Of a stretch of 64,000 nucleotides of DNA, positions 1-7,191 are shown in pieces. Both the position numbers and the translations under genes were made by a program. The notes under the pieces are model-generated. The model had not been told where the DNA came from and did no database searches. It saw nothing but the letters and a program-made list of their open reading frames with translations. Each line of letters starts with the position of its first letter. Positions within the stretch are counted from its first letter, which is position 1. Source of the DNA: Sphingobium soli (GTDB taxonomy: Bacteria > Pseudomonadota > Alphaproteobacteria > Sphingomonadales > Sphingomonadaceae); assembly GCF_020782245.1 (NCBI RefSeq), contig NZ_JAJGNP010000015.1, positions 1-64,000 on the forward strand. Direction: 5' to 3'.

Positions 1-44
1 TGAGACCGTATACGTTGACGCAGACTGATCAGATCACCTCAAAA

Positions 45-806
45 TCATGCTTGCAAACGGGGCGGGCCATACGTTTTTTTAACGCCGTTCGGCCCCTTGT
101 CCCCCGCGTCGGCAGTGAGTGCGGTGGTTGCGGTCCCGATCGAGCCGACCTGGCGTTCGACCGGCGGAGCGGGCGGCGCGGGAGGGGCTGAAGGGATGGG
201 CGGGGGCGGCAGGCTGCCATCGGCGCTCTCCAGTTCATGCGCGCTGGGACTGGGTGGGAAAGCCGGGATGTCGCCGGGCATGGCGCTTGGGAGGTCGCCT
301 TCTGCCGCGTCCGTGGTGGAGCGCGAGCCCGGGGCGATCTTGCCCTCCTCGATCGCGGTGACCCGGTCGCCCAGCAGCGCCTGGCCGTCGAGGATTTTCT
401 TGAGATCGCCCCGCACTTTGGTCTCGAGGCTGTCGCCGCGCAGGCCCGCGCCCATGTCGAGGCGCGACGCCGCCGGTGCTGTCGGCGCTTCGTCCTTTGA
501 CCCGCTCGAGGCGGTGTAGAGGCCGTAGCCGAACATCGCGATCACCACGCCGACACCGGCCTGACGGGCGCGCAACTGCTGGCGGGCGCTTAACGCCGCC
601 CAGCGGGCTTTCAGGTCGAGGAGCGCGGGGCCGCGGCTCCCATTCTGCGCGCCGCCGTCCTTTGCGTTGTCACCAAGGCCTTCCTTCTTGGGCGGGCGGG
701 AATAGCCCTGCATTCCGGCATGTCTCCGCTGGGGGGCGGCAGGCGAAGCGGGATCACCGCTACCCGCACCTGTGTTACCGGGGGTTTTGTCGTCGGCGCC
801 ACTCAC
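45..806 (-). CDS. traB: TraB-like conjugation protein, N-terminal part; frame closes early
   Basis: The start is GTG at 806, overlapping the traK stop (GTGA). The 253 residues show a polar N-terminus, one membrane segment near residues 80-100 (VGVVIAMFGYGLYTAS), a coiled-coil-like stretch, then a proline-rich linker (PPPPIPSAPPAPPAPP). This is the usual front half of TraB, the envelope-spanning ring protein of F-type conjugation machines (VirB10-like). Family members are normally above 400 residues, and the periplasmic beta-barrel domain is missing. The frame ends in TGA at 45, about 30 bases after a run of seven A (coding strand; T at 74-80). A frameshift, a true truncation or an assembly junction at the window edge are all possible. 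The family call is firm; the reason for the truncation is not. Confidence 0.75.
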   Translation of the reverse strand: MSGADDKTPGNTGAGSGDPASPAAPQRRHAGMQGYSRPPKKEGLGDNAKDGGAQNGSRGPALLDLKARWAALSARQQLRARQAGVGVVIAMFGYGLYTASSGSKDEAPTAPAASRLDMGAGLRGDSLETKVRGDLKKILDGQALLGDRVTAIEEGKIAPGSRSTTDAAEGDLPSAMPGDIPAFPPSPSAHELESADGSLPPPPIPSAPPAPPAPPVERQVGSIGTATTALTADAGDKGPNGVKKTYGPPRLQA

Positions 807-1570
807 ATCGCTTCTCCCCGGCGCAGCAGGATCAAGCGAGCGCTCTCGCCGGCGCGCAGCGACAGACGATCAAGGGTGACGCTGAAGATGCGCGCGCCCA
901 TGGCTGTGCCGAGGAACAGCCGCTCGTCAATGTCGCTATCGGCGCTCGCCTCGATCCAATATTCCGACGCTGAAAGGCCCGTGCCCTCGATCGCGACGCG
1001 GCGGCGTTCGGTGATGCGCAGCGCGGGCGCGGCGCTGAGCGTAAGCGGCCTTGGCGAAACGGCGACCTCGGTGAAGCTCGCCGGCACGCGATCCTGAAGC
1101 ATCGAGAGGGTGATGGAGACGGCGCGCTCCTCCTCGACCAGCGGCCCCAGCAATTCGCCATTGGCGCGAGCGCGCTGGCTGGCGCCGGGCGCGAGCGTCA
1201 CGGTCTGGGCGGGCATGTCGGAGGGCTCGGCATAGAGCGGATAGATCGCGCCGTTGCAGGTCACGAAGAATTCCGAAGGCGTGGTGACGAAGCTGCGGGT
1301 CACCTGACCCGCATCGTCGCTTTCCTTGACGAGGAATTTGACCCAGGCGTCGGCGCCGGCCTTCTCGACGGCGATCGCCTTTTCGGCCGAGAATTTGACG
1401 TCCTCGATCTCGCCGCCCTGGCAGACCAGATGATTGATGTCCCGATTGGAGAGGCGGATGCTGCTGGTCTGGTCGGGCAGGGCCATGATGGCCTGCGCGA
1501 ATGTCGGGACCGGAAGACAGGCGGTGATGAGTGCCGCGGGCGCGCAGAGGCGCTTACCGAAGTTCGGCAT
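803..1570 (-). CDS. traK: TraK-like secretin-type outer-membrane conjugation protein
   Basis: The start at 1570 (MPNFGKRL) is preferred over an in-frame codon 45 bases upstream because it gives a clean signal peptide ending near PTFAQA. The product is about 255 residues. It fits TraK of F-type systems, a periplasmic secretin-like protein (VirB9 equivalent) that joins TraB and TraV in the outer-membrane core. The C-terminal part (SEYWIEASADSD through the end) matches the beta-rich TraK tail. It overlaps traE by 17 bases upstream and traB by 4 bases downstream, so the genes are translationally coupled. Confidence 0.85.
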   Translation of the reverse strand: MPNFGKRLCAPAALITACLPVPTFAQAIMALPDQTSSIRLSNRDINHLVCQGGEIEDVKFSAEKAIAVEKAGADAWVKFLVKESDDAGQVTRSFVTTPSEFFVTCNGAIYPLYAEPSDMPAQTVTLAPGASQRARANGELLGPLVEEERAVSITLSMLQDRVPASFTEVAVSPRPLTLSAAPALRITERRRVAIEGTGLSASEYWIEASADSDIDERLFLGTAMGARIFSVTLDRLSLRAGESARLILLRRGEAM

Positions 1571-2201
1571 CGAAACTCTCCTCGCTGAGGGACAGGAGCC
1601 AGAAGCGTCCGGCATCGATCGTGTAGCGGATGCGCAGATTGCCCCGGAACTTGCGGATGACGCCGCCGATCACGCGGACCTTCTCGACCGGGACCAATAT
1701 CTGACGATCGGTCCAGGTGACCGGCTGGTCGGGCCGGATGTAGGTCGCGATCGAGAGCGTCGGATTATTGGCGAGCTCGTCGAGGATCGCGTTCAGGCTG
1801 TCGCGGATACCGTTGTACGCGGTCGGGTGGACGATACTGAGCAATTCCTGGAACTGCCGGTCGGCCGAGAGCGCCGAATAGGTGCCTGAAAGCGAGACGA
1901 TATTGCGCGTCATGGTGCGCAGATAGGCAGGCGAGGGCTTGCCGCCGGTCACATAGAGATCGCCGCCGGCGCCAAAGGGGACGACGATCGTGCGCTGGTT
2001 CTGGCTCGTCGTGTAGAGGGCGATCCCCAGCATCGCGGTGATGCCGAACAGGCCTGCGATCGAGAATTTGAGGAGCCGGTTTTCCTCGAAGAGGTTGGAC
2101 GAACCCTGAAGATAGCGATGGATGCCGAAGCTCGCGGGCTTCTCCAGCAAGGGGTCGCTTGGTTCTCGGGCGGATGATCTGCCGAACATGGATGTCCTCA
2201 C
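1554..2201 (-). CDS. traE: TraE-like conjugation protein (VirB5/VirB8-type)
   Basis: The 215 residues hold a cytoplasmic N-terminus, a single membrane helix at about residues 45-65 (LLKFSIAGLFGITAMLGIALYTTS) and a periplasmic domain containing RTIVVPFGAGGDLYV and Y-rich segments typical of TraE. TraE is an inner-membrane-anchored component needed for F-type pilus assembly. The start at 2201 overlaps the traL stop (ATGA); a second ATG four codons later (2189) is also possible. Gene order traA-L-E-K-B is the canonical F-type order. Confidence 0.88.
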   Translation of the reverse strand: MRTSMFGRSSAREPSDPLLEKPASFGIHRYLQGSSNLFEENRLLKFSIAGLFGITAMLGIALYTTSQNQRTIVVPFGAGGDLYVTGGKPSPAYLRTMTRNIVSLSGTYSALSADRQFQELLSIVHPTAYNGIRDSLNAILDELANNPTLSIATYIRPDQPVTWTDRQILVPVEKVRVIGGVIRKFRGNLRIRYTIDAGRFWLLSLSEESFDAELR

Positions 2202-2464
2202 TCACAAAAGCGGGTCTGGGCCGGACCGGGGTAGCGGGGGAGCTTGAGCAGCCCCCAGCGCCAGGCGAGATGCGGCATGAAGCCGCGCGGCTTGGTCCGC
2301 TTCCAGGGAATGAAGAGGAGAAGGACGCCGAGGAGCGACCAGCCCACATATCCGCCGACGATGACGGCGACGAAAATGGTGGACACCACGAGGATGAACT
2401 CCTGCGCGTCGAACCAGAGAATCTGGACCGGCTTGTGCAGAAATTGGGGAAGTCTCTCGTCCAC
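2198..2464 (-). CDS. traL: TraL-like conjugation membrane protein
   Basis: I choose the GTG at 2464 (VDERLPQFLHKP). A strong ribosome site (GGGAGAAGG) stands just before it, and the open frame further upstream runs through a perfect palindrome at 2483-2505 that is better explained as untranslated. The resulting 88-residue protein has the TraL pattern: a short N-terminal FLHKPVQILWFDAQEF motif, two hydrophobic helices and a basic, proline-containing tail. TraL is a small inner-membrane protein required for pilus assembly (VirB3-like). Confidence 0.85.
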   Translation of the reverse strand: MDERLPQFLHKPVQILWFDAQEFILVVSTIFVAVIVGGYVGWSLLGVLLLFIPWKRTKPRGFMPHLAWRWGLLKLPRYPGPAQTRFCE

Positions 2465-2482
2465 GTCCTTCTCCCTTGCTTC

Positions 2483-2505
2483 ATCACGCCTGGACCAGGC
2501 GTGAT
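2483..2505 (-). promoter_or_regulatory. Perfect hairpin between traA and traL
   Basis: Two 11-bp arms, ATCACGCCTGG and CCAGGCGTGAT, are separated by one base. They lie between the traA stop (2591) and the proposed traL GTG (2464). There is no T run, so it is not a classic terminator. It could be an mRNA-stabilising or attenuating hairpin that raises pilin mRNA over the distal genes, or a protein-binding dyad. Confidence 0.6.
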
Positions 2506-2590
2506 TGTTACGAGGAGCGACCATTCGCTCTTCGTGTCCGGCGCGGGCACCGATGAAGAAGCCCGCGCCAGTCCCTGTTTCAGGCGGGTC

Positions 2591-2935
2591 TCAGACCATC
2601 ATGCCGAAGGTCTGGAGGATGGAATCCGCCCGGATGAGGCAGACGGCGGCGACGATCGTCGGGATGCCGATCATGATGTTGGAAAAGAGGCGGCTGACCC
2701 CGAACAGGAAGGCGGCGACGCCGCCCACAAAGCCGAGCGGCCCCTTCACCCCCTGGTTCACCACGATGTCGTAAATATCGTAGCCAAGGTCGCCGGCGGC
2801 CGGCGCCTGGAAGGCGTGGGCGGCCGATGCCAGGGTCATCGCGATGAGCAGGGTTCCCACGGCATCGGCCGACGCAAAAGAGAGGCTGCGCATCCGGTTG
2901 CGGGAGGGGGCAGGCAGTGAGGCAAGTTTGAGCAT
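2591..2935 (-). CDS. traA: TraA-like conjugative pilin precursor
   Basis: The start at 2935 (MLKLASLPAP) has GGAGAAG seven bases upstream. The 114-residue product has a long leader with a hydrophobic signal ending near ASAAHAFQ, then a short mature part with two hydrophobic helices (GPLGFVGGVAAFLFGVSRLF and a second through the C-terminus). That is the size and shape of F-type propilin. It is processed in the inner membrane and polymerised into the conjugative pilus. It follows the DsbC-like gene after a gap of about 190 bp that may hold a promoter. Confidence 0.8.
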   Translation of the reverse strand: MLKLASLPAPSRNRMRSLSFASADAVGTLLIAMTLASAAHAFQAPAAGDLGYDIYDIVVNQGVKGPLGFVGGVAAFLFGVSRLFSNIMIGIPTIVAAVCLIRADSILQTFGMMV

Positions 2936-3121
2936 GGCTCTTCTCCAGGCAATAAGGAGCCTCCCCATGAAAATGCCTGCCGGCACCGACGCGGGTGTTC
3001 GTTGACGGCCAGCGAAGGGATGGGTGGCTCCTTGAAAACAGGGCCCTGTCGCCGGCATCTGTTGCTCAGGCTGTCGGCGCGCTTGCGCCTGTCGCCATGA
3101 GCCCGCCAAATTTGGGGGAAA

Positions 3122-3904
3122 TCAGCTGGGCGGCTTTTTGGGCACCTGTTTCTCGTCGAGCCAGGCCTCGATCTCGGCCTGCTGGAAACCGGAGATGACC
3201 CGGCCGTCGAGAATGAGGGTCGGCGTCCCAGATATGCCCATGGCTTTGACGGCCTCGGCATTCCTGGCGACGCGTGCCGCACCCTCCTTGCATGTGACCA
3301 GTGGCCTTGGCGCTTCTCCGGCATAAGTGGCGCGGAAGGCGCCTGCCTGGTCCTTCGAGCAGAGGATATGCTCGGCCTTGGACGCAGCCTGCGGGTGGAT
3401 GCCGCTCACGAAATAGATTTGCCGACGCACCGGCTTTCCTTCGGCGGCCTTCGCCGCCCAGAAGCGATCGAGCGCGCGGCAATAGGGGCAGTCGGGATCG
3501 GTGAATTCGATGACGGTCGGCGCGCCCGGCGGTCCGATGGTGAGGGCTTGGGAAGGCTCGAGCATCCCAAGCTTTTTCCGCGCGCTCGCGTCCTGGGCGA
3601 GGGCGGTCAGGTTGACGCCGTTCTTGTCGTAAATGGTGGCGAACAGCAGATGCTCGCTCTGCGGCGCATAATAGAGGATGCGACCGCCGGCGCTCGCCTG
3701 GTACAGCGGCCCCTTGATCGGAGCCGGCCCGAAATCCTCGAACTGGAGATTGGCAAAGCTCTGATGAAGGCTCTGTTCGGCGGCGCGGGCTGCCGCGGCA
3801 AGGTCCGCCGGTTCGCCCGGTTGCGGCTGTGCCACCGCAACACCGGGAAGGAGGAAGGCGGCGCAGGTGAGGACTGCGGAAAGATTGCGGGAAGGCCTCT
3901 TCAT
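3122..3904 (-). CDS. DsbC-like periplasmic thiol-disulfide isomerase of the tra operon
   Basis: The start at 3904 (MKRPSRNLSAVL) follows GAAGGAGATAG. A signal peptide ends near GVAVAQ. The thioredoxin-fold domain carries a CPYC active site (DPDCPYCRAL) at roughly residues 140-150 and the cis-proline loop GTPTLILDGR near the end. The 260-residue length fits DsbC/G plus an N-terminal dimerisation region. Plasmid-borne DsbC or TrbB proteins fold disulfide-bearing conjugation proteins in the periplasm. Its ATG overlaps the preceding small gene by 4 bases. Confidence 0.88.
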   Translation of the reverse strand: MKRPSRNLSAVLTCAAFLLPGVAVAQPQPGEPADLAAAARAAEQSLHQSFANLQFEDFGPAPIKGPLYQASAGGRILYYAPQSEHLLFATIYDKNGVNLTALAQDASARKKLGMLEPSQALTIGPPGAPTVIEFTDPDCPYCRALDRFWAAKAAEGKPVRRQIYFVSGIHPQAASKAEHILCSKDQAGAFRATYAGEAPRPLVTCKEGAARVARNAEAVKAMGISGTPTLILDGRVISGFQQAEIEAWLDEKQVPKKPPS

Positions 3905-4179
3905 CGGGCTATCTCCTTCAGGGGCAAAGCGGGGGAGTTCAGCAGGTCGGCATCGATCCTGACCCTGGAGCCCAGCTGCAACGAAGGACGCGGTTCGACC
4001 GGAGAGGTGGCGTCTGGGCGAATGAAGAAATCTCCGTTCGCCTGCGCTATGTCGAGATGCTTCAACGGTAGCGCTGCCGGAGTTCCGGGCTTTGGGTGCG
4101 CCGCTGCGCTTGGGTTCGTGATCAGGCCGGACAGGAACAGTCCAGCCACGATCGCCGGTCGATTGGCCGACATCATCAT
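3901..4179 (-). CDS. Small secreted protein at the head of the tra operon, unknown function
   Basis: A 92-residue product starts at one of three consecutive ATG codons (4179-4173) preceded by GGAG. A signal sequence (ANRPAIVAGLFLSGLITNPSAAA) is followed by a polar, proline-containing mature region with no recognisable domain. It overlaps the DsbC-like gene by 4 bases (ATGA), so it is probably the first gene of the operon. Its position suggests a periplasmic accessory of pilus assembly, but this is inference only. Confidence 0.55.
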   Translation of the reverse strand: MMMSANRPAIVAGLFLSGLITNPSAAAHPKPGTPAALPLKHLDIAQANGDFFIRPDATSPVEPRPSLQLGSRVRIDADLLNSPALPLKEIAR

Positions 4180-4330
4180 CGTCTCCAATGCATGACGAAG
4201 CATTGCGCCTCGTGCGGGTCTCCATGGGCTGGCGATGGACGCTCAAACTCGAAATCGGATCTGTGCCGCGCCAGCCCATGTCGGGATGAGCCGGTGGTGC
4301 GCCAACCTTGCGGGCATCCGCAATGGGCAG

Positions 4331-4410
4331 GGCACTGAGATGCCGAAACCGGCACTGAAGTACCGGAATCGGCATCTCAATGCCGCTTTCGGCATTTCAG
4401 TGCCGGTTTT
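4331..4410. promoter_or_regulatory. Array of palindromic operator-like sites with 20-bp period
   Basis: Three full 14-bp dyads of form T(G/A)CCG-N4-CGGCA begin at 4341, 4361 and 4381, each followed by a 6-bp spacer. Half sites flank them at about 4331 (GGCA) and 4401 (TGCCG). The period is exactly 20 bp, close to two helical turns. The array lies between the tra operon start (4179, minus) and a divergent small gene (4493, plus). This suggests cooperative binding by a dimeric regulator over a divergent promoter. Confidence 0.7.
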
Positions 4411-4492
4411 TTGATCAGGACACGCCTTCAAATTCACCGACGCCCGTCAGTAGCATGGGGGTGGTCGCGCGAATCACAAAAGGGGTTGAGCC

Positions 4493-4912
4493 ATGGTCGG
4501 CAACCGATCGAGGACCTACAGATTGCACCTGTCGAGCGAGGGCACCGACCTGTTCCTCGCGTGCCACTATCGATTGGCGCGGATCGCCAGGAGCTTCATT
4601 CCCTATGGCGCGACGCTATCGGTCGCGCTCCTGCTGATGGGATCTGTGGACACGGACGAGCTAGTCGCGGAACTTACCATGCCCTCGCTCAAGAAGTTGG
4701 TGGGGAATGAAGAACATTATGTCGGGGCATCGGCGCAGCTGAAACCTTTTGCCGGCGCCATTCTCGAACGCATCGCCGCCTCGGACCATATCGATGCGCG
4801 CCCGACGGTCGCCAAACTCCATGTCGCCGCCATTGCGATCATGGCGGCGAGCGAGGATCGGGCTCTGGCGCGGGCCTTTCGACGGCTTCCCGACACTTTT
4901 CAGCAAGACTGA
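4493..4912 (+). CDS. Hypothetical protein divergent from the tra operon
   Basis: The 139-residue product starts at ATG 4493 after AAAGGGGTTGAGCC. It is basic at the N-terminus and alpha-helical in appearance, with one hydrophobic segment (IPYGATLSVALLLMGSV) that could be a membrane helix or a buried helix. I recognise no domain. It is transcribed away from tra across the 20-bp operator array, so a regulatory or entry-exclusion role is possible but unproven. Confidence 0.5.
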   Translation: MVGNRSRTYRLHLSSEGTDLFLACHYRLARIARSFIPYGATLSVALLLMGSVDTDELVAELTMPSLKKLVGNEEHYVGASAQLKPFAGAILERIAASDHIDARPTVAKLHVAAIAIMAASEDRALARAFRRLPDTFQQD

Positions 4913-5045
4913 CCGGGCGTCGAACGGCGCGTCAGGCCGCTTTTGTGGGGCGGGCCCTCCACCATGAGTTAGGGTGGCGACGCGGCATCGCTTCCTCAAT
5001 TCGGGTATTTTGACCGTCTGTTTGCGGACCCAAGCGGCTCGCCAA

Positions 5046-5103
5046 CTGTCAAAATGGTACCGATAAAATTTGACCGACGGCATATTTCACCCAAATCTTG
5101 GGT
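5046..5103 (+). promoter_or_regulatory. Putative operator region upstream of the XRE regulator
   Basis: CTGTCAAAATGGTACC (5046-5061) recurs with one mismatch at 6242-6257, upstream of the lasso precursor. An inverted repeat ACCCAA-atc-TTGGGT lies at 5089-5103. A TTTGACCG motif occurs near 5010 and again near 5070. Both copies of the 16-bp element sit about 75-90 bp before a start codon, which suggests a shared regulator. Confidence 0.5.
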
Positions 5104-5150
5104 CATCGGAATGTGCATGGATGCTTTGAGACGCGATCAGGGAGGACCTG

Positions 5151-5570
5151 ATGACCTCATCTCAAAGCGGCGCCTTTGAAGAAGGGGCGTCGATACTGGC
5201 CGAGGTCAAGTCGATCTCAGGTCGCCGCATTGAAGAACGGCGCAGGCGCCATCGCATTACGCAAGAGCAACTTGCCGCCGATGTCGGGATCGGTGTGCGG
5301 TGGCTCAGGGAAATCGAATCGGGTAACCCGAAGTCCCGTTTCGATGATCATATCGCCTGCGCCCATGCCCTCGGACTGTCGGCGGCGCATCTCCTCATCC
5401 CCATGATGTTTCTGGAGCATCACATGCACTTTCCCCGCCATTTCTTTCTCGATGACATGCGCGATCTCGAACAGCTCTGCATCGAATTCATTTCCGGCCT
5501 GAACCTGCGGACTTTCCTCAAGCCGTCCGACGGCGGGCGCGGCCCGGCCGGCACCGGCTCATCGGCATAG
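5151..5570 (+). CDS. XRE-family DNA-binding regulator
   Basis: The start at 5151 follows GGGAGGACCTG. Residues 22-80 form a Cro/C1-type helix-turn-helix (IEERRRRHRITQEQLAADVGIGVRWLREIESG). The 139-residue protein ends in a short region of unknown function rich in H, F and L. It lies 9 bp before the GntR-type gene, so the two are probably co-transcribed. Its promoter element also occurs before the lasso precursor, so it may control the peptide genes or its own operon. Confidence 0.8.
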   Translation: MTSSQSGAFEEGASILAEVKSISGRRIEERRRRHRITQEQLAADVGIGVRWLREIESGNPKSRFDDHIACAHALGLSAAHLLIPMMFLEHHMHFPRHFFLDDMRDLEQLCIEFISGLNLRTFLKPSDGGRGPAGTGSSA

Positions 5571-5579
5571 GCAGCCCGC

Positions 5580-6212
5580 ATGGCGCCCGAAACCGTCATC
5601 GCCGATCGCGTCTATCGCGAACTCAAGCTGCTGATTCTGCGCGGTGACCAGCCGCCGGCAGCGCCGCTCGTGGTGCTGGCTCTCGCGGAGCGCTTCGGGA
5701 CCAGCATCGCGCCGGTTCGCGACGCGCTCCATCGTCTCGTCGGCGAGCGACTGGTCGCGATGCAGGGCGGAGGCGGCTTCGCCATGCCGCCCCTGACGCG
5801 GCAGCGAGCCTATAATCTCTACAGTTGGCACGGAGATATTCTCGAAGCGGCGCTCAAGGTCATGGTGAAATTCGAACGAATCGAGCCGCCACCAGCCTTT
5901 CTTGACGATGAGATAGCCGAACCCGAACGCATCGCCGCTGCCAGCGCCGATCTGTTCACCCAGATTTGCGCCTGTTCGCCCAATGACGAACATCTCGATG
6001 CGGTCAGCATCGTTGGCGAACGTCTTCACACATTGAGGCGGTGCGAAAGCGTGGTGAACAGGCAGGCCGAGGAATTGCGGGAAGTATGGACCATCGTTTG
6101 CGAAGGAAATAGACGTGCGACCCGAACGGCAATCTCCCACTATCATAAGCGTCGCCTGGCGCGTGTAGACCAAATCGTGAGCGCCGCGCTTCTGGCATCA
6201 ATTGCGGACTGA
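5580..6212 (+). CDS. GntR-family transcription regulator (FCD-like)
   Basis: The N-terminal winged helix (residues 5-70: VIADRVYRELKLLILRGD ... ALAERFGTSIAPVRDALHRLVGERLV) is a clear GntR domain. The remaining 140 residues are helical and fit an FCD effector-binding domain in length. GntR regulators are recurrent neighbours of sphingomonad lasso-peptide loci. It is followed after about 120 bp by the lasso precursor and probably regulates it. Confidence 0.8.
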   Translation: MAPETVIADRVYRELKLLILRGDQPPAAPLVVLALAERFGTSIAPVRDALHRLVGERLVAMQGGGGFAMPPLTRQRAYNLYSWHGDILEAALKVMVKFERIEPPPAFLDDEIAEPERIAAASADLFTQICACSPNDEHLDAVSIVGERLHTLRRCESVVNRQAEELREVWTIVCEGNRRATRTAISHYHKRRLARVDQIVSAALLASIAD

Positions 6213-6241
6213 AATTCTCCGTCCATTTGCAAGCTTATAAG

Positions 6242-6257
6242 CTGTCAAAATGGCACC
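6242..6257 (+). promoter_or_regulatory. Shared 16-bp promoter element upstream of the lasso precursor
   Basis: CTGTCAAAATGGCACC differs by one base from the element at 5046-5061. It is followed by a TTATAAG sequence (6259-6265) that also occurs just upstream (CTTATAAG near 6234). It lies 79 bp before the precursor ATG and is probably an operator of the XRE or GntR protein. Confidence 0.5.
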
Positions 6258-6335
6258 TTATAAGATCGGATATATGGCTCTGCTTCAATAGCATCAGTCC
6301 TGCCGCAAGACTGCGGTGAACTGATGGAGATGAAG

Positions 6336-6470
6336 ATGAACAACATCAACGAGCATGAAGACAGCGTCGTCGATCTCGGCGTCGCATCGGTCGAAACGAA
6401 GGGCGCAGCGCTCGACGATTCCGACAATATCGGCGGCCAGGTCCGCCAGCTCGGTATCGCCGACGACTGA
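6336..6470 (+). CDS. Lasso peptide precursor (A protein)
   Basis: A 44-residue peptide starts at the third of three in-frame ATGs; GGAG lies six bases before this one. The leader contains DLGVASVETK with the conserved Thr at the penultimate leader position (T21). The predicted core runs from G23 to D44 (22 residues): Gly1 and Asp8 (GAALDDSD) give an eight-residue macrolactam ring, and the tail ends in IADD, as in other sphingomonad lasso peptides. The B and C genes follow directly. Mature neutral monoisotopic mass with loss of one water is calculated as about 2181.03 Da if the tail is not trimmed. Confidence 0.9.
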   Translation: MNNINEHEDSVVDLGVASVETKGAALDDSDNIGGQVRQLGIADD

Positions 6471-6534
6471 CCAAGGGGCGCGCGCCGGAGGGCGCGCGTC
6501 TTTTCGTGATGGCCGCAAGCGTCGGAGAGCCGAA

Positions 6535-7191
6535 ATGGGATACAGGTTGAGAAATGGCCTGTCCTTCTGCGTGACAGGGCAGCGCGCGATCTTCCTCGAT
6601 GTCGCGGCCGACCGCTATTTTGGCCTGCAGCCGCAATGGGATCTGGTGTTCCGGCGGCTTGTCATGGGCGAGGCGCCCGGGTCCGACCTCGGTCATCTGG
6701 TCGCTTCTGCCATTCTCGTTGAAGACGAGGAAATCGATTCGCCGCCGCAGCCGGTTTCCATTCCCTGCGCGTCGCGCGAAGTGCCGCTTGATCCCGCGAC
6801 GGGATCGATGGGGCAGCGGTTCGCTTTCATCCGAGCGCAGATCAGCGCGATCATTCGCCTGCGCGTCCGGGAGTTCGGCCTCGTCATCGCGCAGATCGAG
6901 CGGCGCGCGCGGTGCGTCGAGATCGACCATGCCGGTCGCGCGGACCCGGAATGGACAGGCTGGGCTTCAGCGTTTGCCGCCAGTTCATGGTTGCTGCCGC
7001 AACGGGGGCAGTGCCTGCCCCGCTCGATCGCCTTTCTCAAGGTCCTGCTCGCCGCGGGCCTCAGCGCAAAGCTGGTCATTGGCGTCAGCGCATCGCCCTT
7101 TTCCGCCCATTGCTGGGTGCAGGCCGATGACATGGTCCTCAACGATCGGCTGGAGAATATCCGGCCCTTCGAGCCGATCCTGGCGATCTGA
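6535..7191 (+). CDS. Lasso peptide B protein: RRE fused to transglutaminase-like leader protease
   Basis: The start at 6535 has GGAGAG before it; the frame is open further upstream but overlaps the precursor. The 218-residue product has an N-terminal PqqD-like recognition element of about 80 residues (YRLRNGLSFCVTGQRAIFLDVAADRYFGL), which binds the leader. The C-terminal Cys protease shows a catalytic Cys (RGQCLPRS), His (FSAHCWVQ) and Asp (MVLND). It removes the leader after ATP-dependent unfolding. The gene overlaps the cyclase by one base (TGATG). It is the single-chain form typical of Proteobacteria rather than split B1/B2. Confidence 0.92.
   Translation: MGYRLRNGLSFCVTGQRAIFLDVAADRYFGLQPQWDLVFRRLVMGEAPGSDLGHLVASAILVEDEEIDSPPQPVSIPCASREVPLDPATGSMGQRFAFIRAQISAIIRLRVREFGLVIAQIERRARCVEIDHAGRADPEWTGWASAFAASSWLLPQRGQCLPRSIAFLKVLLAAGLSAKLVIGVSASPFSAHCWVQADDMVLNDRLENIRPFEPILAI

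Noticed and set aside
4401..4412. Dyad followed by TTTTTT as a rho-independent terminator
   Set aside because: No plus-strand gene ends before it, and the dyad is one unit of a 20-bp operator array.
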